From positions 489,585-549,499 of the forward strand of contig FN649726.1 in the NCBI GenBank assembly GCA_000310025.1: a stretch of DNA of 59,915 nucleotides, in the 5' to 3' direction. This DNA is from Ectocarpus siliculosus (Eukaryota > Sar > Phaeophyceae > Ectocarpales > Ectocarpaceae). Under the pieces are notes generated by a model, which was not told where the DNA came from, did no database searches, and saw only the letters and a program-made list of their open reading frames with translations. Below, piece after piece: positions 22,501 through 32,800 of this stretch. The number at the start of each line of letters is the position of its first letter. Position 1 is the stretch's first letter. A program made the position numbers and the translations under genes.

Positions 22501-24717
22501 GTTGATTAAACCTCGGTGACACCATATAAAAAAAACAACGCTCTCTTTCGCCTCTCTTGCATGTAGACTACTTGAAGAACCATGGAAGGGAGGGATTGAT
22601 TTTTGTTCATGAAGTAGCACGCAACGCCTGCCAGGTTGCAGGCAGGCACGCTTGTCCAACCGCGTCCTTGCGCCCCTGTATAATATTGCCCTATCCAGCA
22701 GCATATGCACATGGACACACAAACCCGTTCGTCATTTATGGCCGGCCGCAAGTGTTTCATCAGAGGCGTGCGTGCGCATCTACTTCCGCTGCAGGGATTT
22801 CGATCGAATGATGGTCCGGCACCCGGAACTACAGCAGTAAAGACTAGTATAGTGTACACATAGAAGACTAGTGAACATAGATCGTTGAACAAGGCGTGCA
22901 CACGGTATAGACTAGACTACAGCAGCAGTACTACGTTTTGGATAAACTTACGTTCATACCCACTCTTTCTTGCAAGCGACGCTGGGGCGACACATCATAC
23001 AGACGTAGTCTACGTTTACGACTATCAACGCCGCGTCTCTTCGGCACACACAAATATAAACGCAGGAACTGCAGAGATTTTGCGCTCTCACACGGAGCAG
23101 CTGCTCACACATTCCGTAAATCCTCACAACAAACAGTTCTTGTTGTGACGTCAACAGCAGCGAGTAGGGCACCGCAGCTACTTGCTGCGCCAAAACATTA
23201 ACTTCGACCTGCACAAATGACCTTCCTGGTTGACAAAAAAAAAAATGTACCTCCCTTACCCGAAAGGTACGCCCCCCTTTGGGTACTTGGCTTGTGACCA
23301 CGGAAGGCGTCTACAACGTACGTCAGTTGGACCAGACGGATACTAGATAAGGTACTGAGCGGAGGCCGGAACTGAAGACAACAACAACAACAACAACAAC
23401 TATCCTCCGCCCAGACAGAAAGGGTCCCAAATGCTGCTGTGGGCTGGCTGCTGTTGTCACAAACTATCTATCCTTCTTTTCTGAGAGGCAACGCTGTCAC
23501 AAACTATCCTTCTTTTTTGAGGCAGCAGTTGTTCCGTACGAGGTGTGTGCCACATCCAACAACTTCGGGTAGGGCTCTAGTCTAGACCGAGCCCCCAGGA
23601 ACGAGCAGTCGTATGCTAGCCGCGGAGACAACATGGTAAAATGATAAAGAGGGAGGTGCGCGCGTGTGTGTATGTCATCTACTCCCTGAGAGATAACTCT
23701 TGTAACTTTTGTGTACAAACTTATCTTCAGGCGTGTGCCAAGCCTGTACCCCACCCACGCAACACGAAGCAACGCTGCTTTGCTGTTTCCGACGTCAAAA
23801 CGACAAAATACAGCGTCACTACTGCTAGTCGATATTCTCACGCGTGCCGACCGCGGGGTCTCTATCTGGTAGTTGTTCAAATAGGAATCAATCGAAGTTA
23901 GTGACAGAGTATGATTTTCGCAACTTCGGGGTGTCCACTCGTTCCGGAGATCGGCTTGGCCTCGGGCGTAATAATGAGATAAGTAGATGATCACGTGGAG
24001 CGACACAGAAGCAGCGTGGCCCCAACTTTGGGCCAAATCAGGTTATTATCCAGTGCAGTGCCGGGCGCAAACAACCAACAACGCAACCTCAGTTTTCCGT
24101 GACTGCATTGGTCACGTCTCTCCAGGTCTGTCTGTCTCCGAAACCGACACAGCCCGCCCAACGCACGTTCAAGTTCATCATTATTTACATAATCCAAACC
24201 AAGAATGATTGCCGTTCCGACCGCGAACACACCCGCGCACTTACTTGATGTGCGACCCGCCTCTGACTCCCTCCGGTACGCTTGTGAGCTCCAGCCTTGT
24301 TGCTTGGTACGGCTCTGCGACGTGCTCCCACGGGTATGTAGACAAGTCGGTCGTGCCGTGCGTCGTGTTGACGTTCTGGTAGTGGTTCGATACCCTCACC
24401 AGGAGAGGACCTCTGTTCGTCGTCGACAACGACATGCGGGGCTGGTGCTGCTGCTCCTCCTGCTGCTTAGGTGACCTCGCCCCATCGTCTCCTGCAGCTA
24501 AGGTTGTGGGGTTGGCCAACCCCTGCACGGTGGACTGGTCCAGTTGGGACGACATCTTCACTGCAGCCATACCGAGCGCGACGGCGCAAAAAAGAGCGCA
24601 GGCGACCAGGACGTTCCGCGGCCGCCGTCGTCGGCTGCAACCGCCTGTGTTAGCATCGATAGGCTCGTACACGAACCCGCTTGGCCTGTCCCATCCCTGC
24701 ACTTGAACGACACTCAT
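13587..24717 (-). CDS. Membrane-anchored tyrosinase-like type-3 copper protein (at least 9 exons)
   Basis: Exons at 24717-24245, about 20602-20277, 18847-18627, 18163-17964, 17383-17245, 16732-16604, 16019-15936, 15342-15214 and a C-terminal one ending 14023 join with matching phases except 8 to 9. Tyrosinases oxidise phenols to quinones with two copper ions, each held by three histidines. CuA is visible as MHLYY, WHAGAGF and SHIAITLMYEQAL followed by LPYWD; CuB as GGAHGNIHG and FVHHAY. A stretch near residues 53-70 (NVLVACALFCAVALGMAAV) behind an Arg cluster looks like a signal anchor, which suggests a lumenal or extracellular catalytic domain. After CuB comes a Cys-rich segment. In brown algae such an enzyme could act on phlorotannins, but that is inference. 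The last exon (13610-13587, ending VYIN-stop) is a guess. Confidence 0.75.
14023..14388 (-). CDS. Tyrosinase C-terminal exon
   Basis: Open frame with LWHLSRLEQNPVFNETW, DDVQPFHDLFLEEHEG and MQLPYMYDNFAWPHCD, ending at donor TGCGAC|GTGAGT. Every AG usable as an acceptor in this frame is in phase 2 while exon 8 ends in phase 0. A small exon between them is therefore probably missing from the model, or exon 8 uses another donor. Confidence 0.6.
14866..14912. repeat. CAA/CAG-type imperfect microsatellite
   Basis: ACAACAACAAAAACAGCGACAAC-like run in a tyrosinase intron. Confidence 0.7.
15214..15342 (-). CDS. Tyrosinase exon 8
   Basis: The acceptor is TTTCAACAG and the donor is AACGAC|GTGAGT, both strong. 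The reading is GHYYEEIPNYSAEESTAIYE, then GLKDALCIPTK; 43 codons, phase 0. Confidence 0.7.
15395..15522 (+). repeat. Dispersed repeat with (CAA)n tail, copy 1
   Basis: Begins GTGACCACGGGAATC, continues through CAGTACGGA and GAAGGT(A/G)CTGG, then GAACGGTT and GTGAAGACAACAACAAC. It matches 25250-25370 closely and 23288-23400 more loosely, same orientation and same (CAA)n end. The family is unknown; a SINE/LINE-like tail is one reading. Confidence 0.65.
15936..16019 (-). CDS. Tyrosinase exon 7
   Basis: The acceptor is ATACAG and the donor is TCGGAT|GTACGT. The reading is FLELGDVLTTGYFYDADYQI, 28 codons, phase 0 at both ends. Confidence 0.55.
16604..16732 (-). CDS. Tyrosinase exon 6: Cys-rich segment
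   Basis: The acceptor is GCGGCAG and the donor is GCCGAG|GTCAGT, phase 0 on both sides. The reading is ISQKILWRENAIECPESCTF, then KDCQCKCSE. It follows the HHAY motif directly. The exon may start further upstream (CATTTCAG near 16850), so the 5' edge is uncertain. Confidence 0.6.
17245..17383 (-). CDS. Tyrosinase exon 5: CuB site
   Basis: The acceptor is TTCGAAG and the donor is GCATAC|GTGAGG. The reading is MKLTEAFNGGAHGNIHGLLG, then FVHHAY at the end. HGNIH supplies two CuB ligands and the HH pair the third, in tyrosinase order. Confidence 0.85.
17964..18163 (-). CDS. Tyrosinase exon 4: between CuA and CuB
   Basis: The acceptor is CGACCCAG and the donor is GACTG|GTGAGT. The reading includes GRFAYVPVMTDAREYSAQYN, then NPYLTRHDHQLGMMN. 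No copper ligand is expected here. Phases fit both neighbours, and the joined TG+G codon makes Trp. Confidence 0.75.
18627..18847 (-). CDS. Tyrosinase exon 3: CuA site
   Basis: The acceptor is GGTACAG and the donor is GGAAAC|GTGAGA. The reading is GARDCDHWHAGAGFVTSHIA, then YEQALQAVNPSIALPYWD. The WHAGAGF and SHIA histidines and the LPYWD signature are those of a tyrosinase CuA site. Confidence 0.85.
19178..19220. repeat. GA-rich microsatellite
   Basis: GAGAGAGAAAGAGAGAAAGAG-like run in a tyrosinase intron. Confidence 0.8.
19281..19460. mobile_element. Diverged copy of the 8.2-kb MITE
   Basis: Shares the interior of the element at 8182-8358 (CTCGRTTACTCCAYGACGAAG, then the central GCCGCC, then AATAGGTCCRGG) and similar but more diverged inverted ends. 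It lies in a tyrosinase intron. Confidence 0.6.
20277..20602 (-). CDS. Tyrosinase exon 2: leads into CuA
   Basis: Reads FEYEFAVTVKYVRREIRSLT, then RETFFNAVAVLQRVP, and ends MHLYYG at donor TACG|GTGAGG (phase 1). The acceptor at ATCAG (20602) fits the phase of exon 1; GTGCAG (20619) is stronger but out of phase. The MH histidine is the likely first CuA ligand. Confidence 0.75.
20620..24244. other. Large first intron of the tyrosinase gene
   Basis: About 3.6 kb without a supportable exon. It contains an ACGC microsatellite (22401-22424), a pair of about 40-bp tandem repeats (23455-23525), the looser (CAA)n-tailed repeat at 23288-23400, and poly-A runs. Confidence 0.5.
23288..23400 (+). repeat. 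Dispersed repeat with (CAA)n tail, copy 2
   Basis: Same order as the copies at 15.4 and 25.3 kb: TTGTGACCACGG, then GGATACTAGATAAGGTACTG, ending GAAGACAACAACAACAAC. Confidence 0.55.
24245..24717 (-). CDS. Tyrosinase exon 1: N-terminus with signal anchor
   Basis: The start is taken at ATG 24717-24715 (MSVVQVQG). An in-frame upstream start at 24819 would add a His/Arg-rich leader and seems less likely. The exon holds CSRRRRPRN, then the hydrophobic NVLVACALFCAVALGMAAV, then a Gln/Ser-rich stem. The donor is ATCAA|GTAAGT. Confidence 0.7.
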
Positions 24718-25005
24718 CTCGCCTCGGCGAACCCTTGATCCCCGAAAACAGGAAAGGAAAGCGTGTGCGTGCGCTGGTGTGGGTGGGTATGTGTGTTCTT
24801 GGTCCGAGCCAGAGAGCAAAAAATGAATCCGCCTCGGAACTCAACCGAATGGGCATGCCTGTTGTGACAAAAAAAGACGAAGATACAAATTTCCAATTAT
24901 TTGGTGAAAGTTTTCCCGAAACGTTCCTCGGGCTGTGCCACGAAGGGATATTTTCCCGATGTGGTCCCGCGTGTCTTTGGTCAACCAACTCTCTCAAGTA
25001 TGCAT
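24537..25005. repeat. Segmental duplication, copy A (tyrosinase exon 1 part and 5' flank)
   Basis: About 470 bp matching 25927-26517 nearly base for base. It spans part of exon 1, the start codon and about 290 bp upstream. The other copy carries an extra 112 bp. Confidence 0.9.
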
Positions 25006-25758
25006 ACCACATGTTACTCGAAAAAACGTATGTGGCATGTACTGCTGTGGTACTTTGCGTCGTCAAGTATGTACCAAGATTGAACCAAGGGGGTGTACCT
25101 CTTTCTCTCCGGCCCGTGATAGTGACTCCCAGTCTCAGCTGATACCTCGCATAGCGCGCAGAGGGAGTGGAGGACTCCAGAATATCTGTCGTTGATTTCT
25201 ATTGACTTGCGGACCCCTCGGGGCCAGTTTAAATGAGTGTACCCCTTTAGGGTAGTAACCTGTGACCACGGGAATCGGCCGCGTCGAGTGTTGGATCAGT
25301 ACGGATATACGAAGGTACTGGGTAGAGAGAGATCGGAACGGTTTTGAATGTGAAGACAACAACAACAACCTTTCGCACCGATGGGGCAAATGCGCGATCA
25401 CGTCGTCATTTTCTGGACGAGAAAATACTCGTTGCACCCACGCGGGTATGCGAATAACAAAGCCATGTACCCACACCATCATCTTGCAGTCCTTCACGAG
25501 CAACCTGTAGGCCTGCTCCAACGCCCACCAACCTAGCACCTACCCACACGTCAGGACCTACTACTGCTGTAGTCTAGCACCTATCCAAGCAAAGCAAAAT
25601 GAAAATACCAACCAGAAGATTCATCCCATCAATGCTAGCTACATGAGGCTCTTTGTTCGCCCGTGTTTGTTCGCGCGTGGAGATGTGGAGATTAGATGAG
25701 ACGTCCCTCGAGGTCATCTCGCCGAATCGCCCAACGGCCCTGATTGGGTAGTTGGGTA
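25006..25758. other. Spacer between the two duplicated segments, no gene seen
   Basis: Upstream sequence of the tyrosinase gene. It holds the (CAA)n-tailed repeat at 25250-25370 but no coding exon that I can support. Confidence 0.5.
25250..25370 (+). repeat. Dispersed repeat with (CAA)n tail, copy 3
   Basis: Close match to 15395-15522, including GTGACCACGGGAATC and the GAAGACAACAACAAC end. It is upstream of the tyrosinase start. Confidence 0.65.
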
Positions 25759-25926
25759 TACTTATATACATACCGGACGCTGCACTGCAATAAGTGTCTA
25801 CCGTCCCCGACCGTAATACCTAAGATCTACCACTTTGGCTGCACGATAGTGCTGGTACCACATGGTAATAGTTTGGAAGCACAGGCAAAGAGAGTACAAG
25901 TAGAGAGGAATTTATGAATTATTGTT
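25759..25926. repeat. 168-bp dispersed repeat, copy 1
   Basis: Starts TACTTATATACATACCGG and ends TTATTGTTACG. It is about 93% identical by eye to 46290-46461. It abuts exactly the truncated edge of the duplicated tyrosinase exon. Class unknown. Confidence 0.75.
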
Positions 25927-26117
25927 ACGGTGGACTGGTCCAGTTGGGACGACATCTTCACTGCGGCCATGCCGAGCGCGACGGCGCAAAAAAGAGCGCA
26001 GGCGACCAGGACGTTCCGCGGCCGCCGTCGTCGGCTGCAACCGCCTGTGTTAGCATCGATAGGCTCGTACACGAACCCGCTTGGCCTGTCCCTTCCCTGC
26101 ACCTGAACGACACTCAT
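25927..26117 (-). pseudogene. Truncated duplicate of tyrosinase exon 1
   Basis: The minus strand repeats the start ATG (26117-26115), MSVVQVQG and the whole signal anchor of exon 1. Homology then stops after KMSSQLDQST, where a dispersed repeat follows. The 5' flank is copied to 26517 with a 112-bp insertion at about 26248-26359. No downstream tyrosinase exons exist on this side, so this is a dead copy. It could still carry promoter activity, because the upstream sequence was copied too. Confidence 0.8.
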
Positions 26118-26629
26118 CTCGCCTCGGCGAACCCTTGATCCCCGAAAACAGGAAAGGAAAGCGTGTGTGTGCGCTGGTGTGGGTGGGTGGGTGTGTTCTT
26201 GGTCCGAGCCAGAGAGCAAAAAATGAATCCGCCTCGGAACTCAACCGTATCCGTATCAGTCCGTAGTCTGTTGATGATGTATGGAATGAAGTCCCTCCAC
26301 GTTGTACGACGAAGCCCAAATCTGCAGCTTTTTTGCCTCTCGGGAGGTTGTGTAGTATGAATGGGCATGCCTGTTGTGACAAAAAAAGACGAAGATACAA
26401 ATTTCCAATTATTTGGTGAAAGTTTTCCCGAAACGTTCCTCGGGCTATGCCATGAAGGGATATTTTCCCGATGTGGTCCCGCGTGTCTTTGGTCAACCAA
26501 CTCTCTCAAGTATGCATCATGTTATATATATACTTACAGGATGGTCGTCGTGACGTGACACATTTCTTGTTACGTATTAGTATGGAAAAAAAAAAAAAAA
26601 TGGCTGTGATATTTTTCTTCGTACAGCGG

Positions 26630-27640
26630 TATGGACCAGACGCCGACTGTACATAGAAGTTGGCGAGTGTCGACTGAGTTGTGTTGTGACGGCATCTTCC
26701 ACGCACTTCTGCCAGCGCTGCTTTGTTGTTTGGAGTCTTGTAGGTCGAGATACAGCAGTGGGATTCTCGAGTTGTGGAGGCAAAAGTATGCCTGCAGCCA
26801 CAGCAAAAAATTGCATGCATAGCTCGACTACCGTGCTGCTGTGTTTTTACTACAGACCAACTGGATGGGATACTTCCTGCCACGGCGAACCATACTACAA
26901 CGCGATGTAAACATCCGTTCTTGTGTCGTGCCGCTGCTTCGTGTATCGACGACAGATACACACGCAGGGCTCTCGCGACGTTGTCGTTATTGCGCGGGAG
27001 GACCCCCCCGAGATCTTCCACATATATGGTACTCCGACGACGGCAGTACTACTGTGCATAGATGTTGTAGAAGAGTGGAGTTGTGCTGTCACGGCATCTT
27101 TCCCGCACTCTCCTACCGGTGCTTGCGTCATGCAGTCTTCTACGCCGGAAGACGAGAGTGGTTTGGGTTCCCGTGTTGGTTGTGCAGCAAACGTGCCTGC
27201 AACAACAGAGGATACGGTGTTCTATTTATTATTATCCCGCTCACCTTTTTTTTTTTTTTTTGCGACATGATGCAATTTTTTTTTTTCTGAATATGACACA
27301 ACGAATCCATCTCTGTCATAGGTGAGTCAGAGTCAGATCAGCAATGAATTCATAACGTCAGAAAAAGCTACCTGTATGTCTACGATTTCCCAGACAGCAT
27401 ATAGGGACATGTATGTCCCCTGCGGCATTTTTCCATTGTCCTTTGGCACTGCCAAGAAGACCGCCGTATCTTTACGCAGTCCAACTTTTGCTTTTATAAT
27501 TTTACATCGCACGACTGGGGACGGGTCGCGACCTTCATCATGCCCACCTGCGACTATCGTATCGACGAGACGCCGACTGATCATGGTCGTAAGAGTGTGG
27601 AGTTAGCTGTGTTGTGACGGGTTTTTCTACGCCCTATACC
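26630..27640. repeat. Degenerate tandem repeats
   Basis: Three diverged copies of a block (about 26636, 27037 and 27568) share a GACGCCGACTG/GACGGCAGT start, GTCGACTGAGTTGTGTTGTGACGG-like wording and a following pyrimidine-rich part. Small open frames on both strands here look like by-products. Confidence 0.5.
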
Positions 27641-27727
27641 CCGTCCGATACATACAGCGGCGACTAATGCAAGCAAGTGTCCGTGCAACAACGACAAAAA
27701 AAAAACGCGTCCATGCATATTAATATG

Positions 27728-27732
27728 TAGAT
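27728..27732. other. Target-site duplication TAGAT (left)
   Basis: Matches 41734-41738 on the other side of the 14-kb element. Confidence 0.85.
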
Positions 27733-28027
27733 TTAAAGGAGGGGAAGCCGTGGGCGGTAGCTTGCTCCTAGAGATAGATGAAGGTAGGTTCTGTCGTTGA
27801 CACGCTTGTCCACGATCACGTTGAGATGAGAAAGTAGCTTGTTATTGCTGAGAGACGATCAGCAAGGGTCTGAGGTGAAGTGGGGATCCAACTTCACCTC
27901 AGGGGGTACGCAGACTAGACAAATCGTAAGAGGGTAGGTGTCTGAAGGGTATACCTCCTGGGACCGACCCACATCCTATCAACAATAAGATGTACCCTAT
28001 TTAAGCTAGCAGCCACACTCCTTAACA
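27733..28027 (-). repeat. 3' LTR of the 14-kb element
   Basis: 295 bp. The coding-strand start is TGTTAAGGAGTGTGG and the end CCCTCCTTTAA, so the 3' end is not the canonical CA. It contains an inverted GTGAAGT-GG-ATCC-AACTTCACCTCA hairpin (27878-27901). Confidence 0.9.
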
Positions 28028-29224
28028 CTAGCCCACCCTGAATATCATATATGCAGATTCTATACTCAAACCAATGCTCAAATCCTAAAAGCTACAACGA
28101 AGATTTTAGGTGACGATTGATGCTCATGAATCGAAGATATGACTCTTCACAAAACATCCAAAAAGGAGGGTGAGTTGTAGAAACATCCCGAATCAATCCC
28201 CACACCATCATTGAGACGAAAGATGGATGCGAACGGCCATGAGACAACACATCGACATCTCAATGACAACGCTCCTACCAATGAAGGGATAAGGCCAAGA
28301 AAAATATGTAGTGCTGCACAGCACGCGATCCGCAACAGACGACGGCAAGAGAAATAAAGTCAAAACCTAAACGCCACACACCACGCTTTTACGCGCATCC
28401 GCGCGTATGACAATGGGAGGAATGAGGGCGACTACCCGAGAGAGCCCCAAAATACGGCAACAAAACTCAAAACCCAAACAAATTTCCGAACGAATACGGC
28501 CTTTGATACTGGACGCGACGTAAAGGGGAAGATATCAACGCAACCAATCTAGGGAAGCGTCAAAGAAGGGCAGGAGAAATGAATGACAGGCGAACACACT
28601 GACAACAATTTCCAGCGTGTCAGAGAACTCAAACCGTATAGAGAGGCGGCCACGGCAAGACCTAAAGAAAACCAAGAATGCAAAGCATGAATGATCAACG
28701 TCTGAGAAGCGATCTGACGAACTTGCCCTGGCTCCCTGGAAACGCATAACACAGAAAGACTCAAACAACACAGAAAAGTCGCAGAGATACACACAACAAC
28801 ACAACGACTCAAGGGCTCGACGATGATGAAGGCGTCGCCTGCAGGTATCGATGACGAAGACGAAGTAGAACGAAGTGTGGATGACGACGAATGTCCACGG
28901 GAGAAGACGACGCCACGGGATGGAAGCCCGAAATAACAGGCCTAGACGACACTTCGGCGACACGGTGGAGCTAAAAAAAAAAAAAAAAAAAATGAGTTGG
29001 CAAAAGGCGAACCAAGGAAAACACGAGAAACTCGGTGTTTGCCTGGTCAGAGGCGAACATACCGACGAAACTTGGGGAACTCTTTTTCCAGGTGTTCAGA
29101 GGCAAACCACAGGGAGAAAACAAAAACAAAAAGAAAAAACAAACAAACGAACAAACGAACAAACAAACAAACAAACAAACAAACAAAATCCAAGATAGAC
29201 CAACTCGAACCTAAAACGGCGACG
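28028..29224 (-). other. 3' untranslated region of the 14-kb element
   Basis: Lies between the chromodomain frame and the 3' LTR. No open frame with family motifs. It holds a poly-A/T run (28973-28991) and an AAAC/GAAC microsatellite (29139-29187). The purine-rich CAGGGTGGG just before the LTR could be the polypurine tract. Confidence 0.5.
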
Positions 29225-29899
29225 CTAGGAAGAGATATTGGGAACAGCCGACGGTAAGGAGTCAGTAATGGGAGGAGTGCGATCCCGGGCGTCGCCCAAA
29301 GGGCGCGAGCGATGTTTTTCTAAACACCACGATCCACAGACGGCGTCCAAGGCGGTGGAGTAGAGGTGCGCAGGCAGAGGGAGAACGCTGGGGCCCGGGT
29401 CATCCAGAAATCGAACGATGTACGAGCCGTCCTGATGAGCACCAATACGTCCTGTCCACCATAATCCGTCGCGGGCCTTGTACCACAGCCGCGCTCCCAC
29501 TGGAAGGGGCGAAATGCTGAAGCGACGGAGCCAAGTCGCGTGAAGCACAAGGTCAGCACCAGGCAAATAGCGTTCGCCACGATGCCGGGCTAGCTCCCGT
29601 TGTGCCGCGCGTGTCCGAGCCACTCGATACGTGCGGTTACCCTGCTTGCTTTGGCAGACCTCTCGAGACCAGTACAAGAGGATGTGTCGACGGAATTGAT
29701 CGAGGTCGGACTCCCGTTCCCAAGAAGGAGTAGTCAGGCCTAGCCAATGCGTCTGGTACAGGACAGCGAGAACGCCGCTACGGCCCCGCACCAATTGGTG
29801 TCCCGAAATATAGTCGACCTCGAGGCGCCCGACAGGCACCGACACATCATCTGCGGTGACGTGAAACGGTGGACATTTATCGCCGAAAGAGTGCAGGAC
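29225..29899 (-). CDS. Chromodomain plus Tudor-like module, in frame with pol after a UAA
   Basis: This frame continues pol after the stop at 29902-29900; the first possible internal start is a GTG at 29845. About 40 codons in, VDYISGHQLVRGRSG, VLYQTHWLGL and SWERESDLDQFRRHI form a chromodomain (aromatic cage region, then WEPxxDL-like motif). Further on, ARLWYKARDGLWWTGRIG and SYIVRFLDD look like a Tudor/agenet-type barrel. In chromoviruses such a domain after integrase steers insertion to marked chromatin. Either the UAA is a recent nonsense change, or the product is made by readthrough. The degenerate 8-kb relative lacks this region, so it cannot decide. Confidence 0.65.
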   Translation of the reverse strand, partial: VLHSFGDKCPPFHVTADDVSVPVGRLEVDYISGHQLVRGRSGVLAVLYQTHWLGLTTPSWERESDLDQFRRHILLYWSREVCQSKQGNRTYRVARTRAAQRELARHRGERYLPGADLVLHATWLRRFSISPLPVGARLWYKARDGLWWTGRIGAHQDGSYIVRFLDDPGPSVLPLPAHLYSTALDAVCGSWCLEKHRSRPLGDARDRTPPITDSLPSAVPNISS

Positions 29900-32800
29900 T
29901 TAACGCGAAAGCTCAGCGGGTAGAGATTGGGGCAGGTCGTCCGTCTCGTATGGATTGCGACAGGGCTTGCAACGAAGGACAGATACGCGACATCGAGCTG
30001 CGGGGCCGGAAAGATCAGAAGGCAGGTCCAGGTAGAGGAGTTTACGCGCCAACGGGCTTCCATCTGGGGTGGCGTCGGCCGAAGCGGGACCCACCGCAAG
30101 AACTTTGTAAGGCCCCGTCCAGGAAAGCGCGAATTTGGCCTTGAGCACCTGTTGATCCGTGTCGTTCCGCACACCCTGTCGAATTGTAGCAGCCGTGTTG
30201 TAGACCCAAGCCCACCCGCCAACAGTAAATTGCGGGAGCTTGTGGATGGCGTCCAGCAGGGATGAATTACGGCGTTCGACTCGCGAGATCTTCAGGGCGT
30301 TGTACTCACGGACCAGGTCGTAGGCCCGGCGCTGACGATCGACAGCCAAGTTGCAGTACTCGAGTTGGTCCCGGGCTAAGCTTTGATGACCACCTACCGT
30401 TGGATGATCGAAGACCGAAAGCGGAAGCCGCGGAATGCGTCCGATATGGATCTCGTTCGGCGCCAATCCAGTCGACTGGTTCACGGAATTGTTGTAGGCA
30501 AATTCAACGTGCGGGAGATGTACGTCCCAATCGTTTTGCTGTTCGTTGACGACTACCGCAAGCATCTGAGCCATCGTGTGATTGACTCGTTCCGTGCCGC
30601 CGTTGGTTTGCGGGTGGTAGGAGCTGGTGGTGACTTTCTTGATTTTCATCACCTCGTAGATCGCCATGGAGAGCTTCGAGCAGAAATGCAGTCCGTTGTC
30701 CGACAATAACGTAGTCGGACATCCCCACTTGGTCATGTACTGGTTGACGAAGATGTGAGCCGTCCCTTTCGCCGTAAATTCCGCCGCTGTAACCGCGAAC
30801 ATGTCGGCTCTCCGGCTGAAACGGTCTGTGAACAACAAAATGTAGGAGTTGCCCTTGGCAGTCACGGGCAGGGGTCCAAAGAAGTCGACGCCGACGACCG
30901 TACCAGGCCCCTGTGGCAATGGCATAGCGATGACGGGCCACCGAGCGGTTTGACGCGAAGTCTTGCGAGCTTGACACACCAAACACGCTCGAAGCCACCA
31001 GCGCACGGAACGATCCAGACCAATCCACCAGTAGAAACGCTCAAGCAGACGTTGTGTACGATGAACACCGAGATGGAAGGACGCGGCGGTATGGCAGGCA
31101 TGAAGGACCCACGGACGCATCAGCATGGGCACGTAGACACGGGGCACACCAGTATCCGGTAGACGAGTGGTCCTGCCGCCAGAGCGCCCGATCGGCGATG
31201 GCGCCGATTTATGTACGAGGAGGGTGACGTTATCATCGGTCTTGTGCAGCCTGGTTTTCGCCGCCAACGCAAGGACATCGTCTAACCGAGGGGAGCGGAG
31301 CGGGGCACTAAGGGTGAGCAAGTCAGAAGGGGGTGGGGAGGGAGAGCCACGAGACAGAAAACGCATAGCCACCACGCATTCGCTCTCCCGCTGTTGTTCC
31401 CTAGCCCAGTCCACAGTGCCGAAGCTCTGAACGCAAGCTCGCAAATGTGAGGGGTCCAAGTCAGTCGGCTCCAACCCAGAGTCAAGCGATCCCACGGAAG
31501 AGGCTGTAGAACGAGGAGCCTCAACGACTGGTGAAGTTGCAGACAGCGGTGTCACCCTAGGAGGAGGCATCGGGAGGGGCGAAGTCCCAGGCGAAACCTG
31601 GATAGAGGGCAAAACCGAGGATGCAGCGCGCGCCGATGCCGGCGAAGGCACCGGTGGCGCAGAGGCAGTCGACGAAAACGCCGACGTTGGCTTCGCAGAT
31701 GACGGCAGGGGACGCGTGCCGGTCCGGATGGTCTTGTTTGTCGAGCGGGACCTGCTAGGACGACGGGCAGTGGACGATGCCCGAGGGACGATGGTAGCCC
31801 GCGGCTGGCGTCCGAAATAGGTGGGACCGGTGACGGCGCCTCCAGAAGCAGCGGTGGTCTTGGCCCGAGTTCGTGAAGAAATGAGCGGTCCCCGCTCCGG
31901 AAGCGAAGACAGGACGTGCACATATCTATTCGCCAGAGACGCGGCCGGAGACATTCCGCGGGACGTAGCCGGAGCCAAAGAGGAAACAGGCACCGGAGAC
32001 GCGGAAACATGTGAGACCACGAAGACTCCCGAAGACCTCCGAAAATCTTGATAATCAATCGGTGAGTTCGATCGAACATCCAGCCGGCGCGGGTGATGAC
32101 GGCGAAAATCCCCAAAGTCGGATGGCTGTAGCGCTGGGGGTGAAAAGACTCCCGCCGAGCAGGGAGGGCGGAGCCCACCCAAACCGACCTCCGGCGTAGA
32201 CGACGAGTGATAGTTGAGTCCACAAGCCCGAATGAGGAAGACACCAGCGTGATCGACACCATCAATGCAATCGGGGCCGGTTGTGTCCGTGTCTTGTGCT
32301 GGTAAAGGCAGCCGCGAAAGGAAATCCGCGTTGCCGTTTGCCGAACCTTTCCGATATTTCAGGGTGTAGGTGAAGTTGGACAGGAATTCGAGCCATCGTT
32401 GTACCCTGGCGTTGTGTTCTCCAACCTTGCCAATGCTCTCTAAGGCTTTGTGATCTGAATAGATGATGAACTTGGTTGACCACAAATAGCCCCGAAGGCG
32501 CTTAATGGCCCAAACAATGCCACCAGCTTCCAGATCCAGAACAGTCCAGTTCCGGTCCGCCGGAAGAGTAGCGCGGCTGATGTACACAATGGGTCTTACC
32601 GAGCCATCGAGTTGTTCTTGTTCCAGGGAGGCTCCAAAGCCGTCAATGCACGCGTCGGAGCACAAACGGAGAGGACGGCTGTTGTCCTCGACCGCAGCCC
32701 AATCCGGGAAGACCAAAACCGGGGGACGCGCGAGTTCGCTCAACAACGTTTTGACAACCTTGACCATGCCCGGGGTGTACTTGAAGGGGACGTCTTGTTT

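Noticed and set aside
28535-28963. Minus-strand open frames in the 3' region of the 14-kb element
   Set aside because: Phe/Cys/Arg-rich with no motif; lies in the non-coding stretch between pol and the 3' LTR.
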